Positions 61,001 through 64,000 of a DNA stretch of 64,000 bases are shown piece by piece. Source of the DNA: Oscarella lobularis (taxonomy: Eukaryota; Porifera; Homoscleromorpha; Homosclerophorida; Oscarellidae). The stretch's first letter is position 1. The number at the start of each line of letters is the position of its first letter. The stretch is taken from contig NC_089192.1 of the NCBI RefSeq assembly GCF_947507565.1, positions 434,001-498,000 of the forward strand, read 5' to 3'. Below the pieces are notes generated by a model that saw only the letters and a program-made list of their open reading frames with translations, had not been told where the DNA came from and searched no databases. The translations under genes were made by a program, and so were the position numbers.

Positions 61001-64000
61001 TCGAAGATTAGGTCCTCAATTTAATATTTAGGCCCTAAGAATCGAAGATTATGCCCTCAATTTAAAATTTAGGCCCTAAGAATCGAAGATTAGGCCGTCA
61101 ATTTAATATTTAGGACCTAAGAATGGAAGATTAGGCCCTCAATTTAATATTTAGGCCTTAAGAATCAAAGATTAAGTCCTCAATTTAATATTTAGTCCTT
61201 AAGAATCAAAGATTAGGACCTCAATTTAATATTTAGGCCCTAAGAATCAAAGATTAGGCCCTCAATTTAAAATTTAGGCCCTAGGAATCAAAGATTAGGT
61301 CCTCAATTTAAAATTTAGGCACTAAGAATCGAAGATTAGGCCCTCAATTTAATATTTTGGCCTTAACAGTCAAAGATTAGGTCCTCAATTAGTATTTAGG
61401 CCCTAAGAATCAAAGATTAGGTCCTCAATTTAATATTTAAGCCTTAAGAATCAAAGGTTAGGTCCTCAATTTAATATTTAGGCCTTAAGAATCAAAGATT
61501 AGGGCCTCAATTTAATATTTAGGCCCTAAGAATCGAAGATTAAGTCCTCAATTTAAAATTTAGGCCCTAAGAATCAAAGATTAGGCCCTCAATTTAAAAT
61601 TTAGGCCCTAAGAATCAAAGATTAAGTCCTCAATTTAATATCTAGGCCCTAAGAATCGAAGATTAGGCCCTCAATTTAAAATTTAGGCCCTAAGAATCAA
61701 AGATTAGGTCCTCAATTTAATATTTAGGCCTTAAGAATCAAAGATTAGGCCCTCAATTTAAAATTTAGGCCCTAAGAATCGAAAATTAGGCCCTCAATTT
61801 AAAATTTACGCCCTAAGAATCAAAGATTAGGTCCTCAATTTAATATTTATGCCCTAAGCATCGAAGATTAGGCTCTCAATTTAACATTTAGGCCCTAAGA
61901 ATCAAAGATTAGGCCCTCAATTTAAAATTTAGGCTCTAAGAATCGAAGATTAGGACCTCAATTTAATATTTAGGCCCTAAGAATCAAAGATTAGGCCCTC
62001 AATTTAAAATTTAGGCCCTAAGAATCAAAGATTATGTCCTTAATTTCATATTTAGGCTTTAAGAATCAAAGATTAGGCCCTCAATTTAAAATTTAGGCGC
62101 TAAGAATCGAAGATTAGGCCCTCAATTTAAAATTTAGGCCTTAAGAATCAAAGATTAGGCCCTCAATTTAATATTTAGGCTTTTAGAATCAAAGATTAGG
62201 CCCTAAATTTAATATTTTGGCCTTAACAGTCAAAGATTAGGTCCTCAATTAGTATTTAGGCCCTAAGAATCAAAGATTAGGCTCTCAATTTAACATTTAG
62301 GCCTTAAGAATCGAAGATTAGGCCCTCTATTTAATATTTTGGCCTTAAGAATCAAAGATTAGGTCCCCAATTTAATATTTAGTCCTTAAGAATCAAAGAT
62401 TAGGCCCTCAATTTAATATTTAGGCTTTTAGAATCAAAGATTAGGCCCTAAATTTAATATTTTGGCCTTAACAGTCAAAGATTAGGTCCTCAATTAGTAT
62501 TTAGGCCCTAAGAATCAAAGATTAGGCCCTCAATTTAAAATTTAGGCCCTAAGAATCAAAGATTAGGCCCTCAATTTAAAATTTAGGCCCTAAGAATCAA
62601 AGATTAAGTCCTCAATTTAATATTTAGGCCCTAAGAATCGAAGATTAGGCCCTCAATTTAAAATTTAGGCCCTAAGAATCAAAGATTAGGCCCTCAATTT
62701 AAAATTTAGGCCCTAAGAATCAAAGATTAAGTCCTCAATTTAATATTTAGGCCCTAAGAATCGAAGATTAGGCCCTCAATTTAAAATTTAGGCCCTAAGA
62801 ATCAAAGATTAGGTCCTCAATTTAATATTTATGCCCTAAGAATGGTAGATTAGGCCCTCAATTTAATATTTAGGCCCTAATAATCAAAGATTAGGCCCAC
62901 AATTTAATATTTAGGCCCTAAGAATCAAAGATTAGGTCCTCAATTTAATAGTTAGGCCTTAAGAATCAAAGATTAGGCCCTGAATTTAAAATTTAGGCCC
63001 TAAGAATCAAAGATTAGGCCCTCAATTTAAAATTTAGGCTCTAAGAATCGAAGATTAGGACCTCAATTTAATATTTAGGCCCTAAGAATCAAAGATTAGG
63101 CCCTCAATTTAAAATTTAGGCCCTAAGAATCAAAGATTATGTCCTTAATTTCATATTTAGGCTTTAAGAATCAAAGATTAGGCCCTCAATTTAAAATTTA
63201 GGCGCTAAGAATCGAAGATTAGGCCCTCAATTTAAAATTTAGGCCTTAAGAATCAAAGATTAGGCCCTCAATTTAATATTTAGGCTTTTAGAATCAAAGA
63301 TTAGGCCCTAAATTTAATATTTTGGACTTAACAGTCAAAGATTAGGTCCTCAATTAGTATTTAGGCCCTAAGAATCAAAGATTAGGTCCTCAATTTAATA
63401 TTTAGGCCCTAAGAATCAAAGATTAGGTTTTCAATTTAATATTTATGCCCTAAGCATCGAAGATTAGGCTCTCAATTTAACATTTAGGCCTTAAGAATCG
63501 AAGATTAGGCCCTCTATTTAATATTTTGGCCTTAAGAATCAAAGATTAGGTCCCCAATTTAATATTTAGTCCTTAAGAATCAAAGATTAGGCCCTCAATT
63601 TAATATTTAGGCTTTTAGAATCAAAGATTAGGCCCTAAATTTAATATTTTGGCCTTAACAGTCAAAGATTAGGTCCTCAATTAGTATTTAGGCCCTAAGA
63701 ATCAAAGATTAGGCCCTCAATTTAAAATTTAGGCCCTAAGAATCAAAGATTAGGCCCTCAATTTAAAATTTAGGCCCTAAGAATCAAAGATTAAGTCCTC
63801 AATTTAATATTTAGGCCCTAAGAATCGAAGATTAGGCCCTCAATTTAAAATTTAGGCCCTAAGAATCAAAGATTAGGCCCTCAATTTAAAATTTAGGCCC
63901 TAAGAATCAAAGATTAAGTCCTCAATTTAATATTTAGGCCCTAAGAATCGAAGATTAGGCCCTCAATTTAAAATTTAGGCCCTAAGAATCAAAGATTAGG
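58075..64000. repeat. 41-bp satellite array inside an SRRT intron (runs off window)
   Basis: About 144 visible units of 41 bp. Each has two related halves: GGCCCTAAGAATCAAAGA and GGCCCTCAATTTAATATTT. Both halves carry TTAGGCCC. Variants include a 39-bp unit (CAATTAGTATTT) and AACAGTCAAAG. The array is AT-rich against a GC-richer gene background. Blocks of about six consecutive variants recur nearly unchanged, showing higher-order structure. Confidence 0.97.

Overview
The window is nuclear DNA of an animal. Evidence: spliced genes for ILF2/NF45, TMEM147, RNF19, sphingosine-1-phosphate lyase, gamma-glutamyltransferase, CCDC60 and SRRT/ARS2; Gly-X-Y collagen exons; very large EGF/laminin-G extracellular proteins; and very short introns (many 46-70 nt). 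Dense packing, tiny introns and ECM content suggest an early-branching metazoan, most plausibly a homoscleromorph-like sponge. The taxon is inference; the animal origin is firm.

Layout, left to right. 1-2747: 5' part of a minus-strand Cys-rich secreted protein, then a 0.8-kb near-palindromic foldback element. 2748-8365: an uncharacterised membrane protein with a zinc-site-like Cys/His motif, a 3.2-kb 45-bp minisatellite lying against its start, and a ZYG11/ZER1-like leucine-rich-repeat gene. 8491-13470: ILF2 and TMEM147 in divergent orientation, a short PABPC-like gene converging on TMEM147, a duplicated scrap of that 3' junction, and a collagen relic. 13799-15388: an RNF19-type RBR ubiquitin ligase.

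15897-30713: a secreted EGF/poly-Pro/laminin-G protein (gene A, 1576 aa in my exon model). Its last exons and the last exons of the convergent S1P-lyase gene are duplicated together as a 1.6-kb block. The two block copies flank a 4.2-kb array of 9-bp repeats. Only the distal S1P-lyase copy is complete. 31118-31971: a small two-exon coiled-coil gene.

32557-48364: gene B, an extracellular giant of about 5163 aa. It has a signal peptide, a cupredoxin/phytocyanin-like N-terminal domain that has lost likely copper ligands, 106 consecutive EGF modules in a single 13.4-kb exon, a Thr/Pro stretch, EGF 107, and a laminin-G/EGF tail with the same plan as gene A. 48545-64000: a GGT-family ectoenzyme, CCDC60, and SRRT, which starts only 77 bp after the CCDC60 stop. 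The window ends inside an SRRT intron holding at least 5.9 kb of 41-bp satellite.

The exon sums of genes A and B, TMEM147, RNF19, the PABPC-like gene and the visible SRRT exons are all exact multiples of three, which supports the splice models. The housekeeping genes do not form one pathway. The shared themes are extracellular-matrix proteins, tight divergent or convergent gene pairs, and repeat-driven local duplication.
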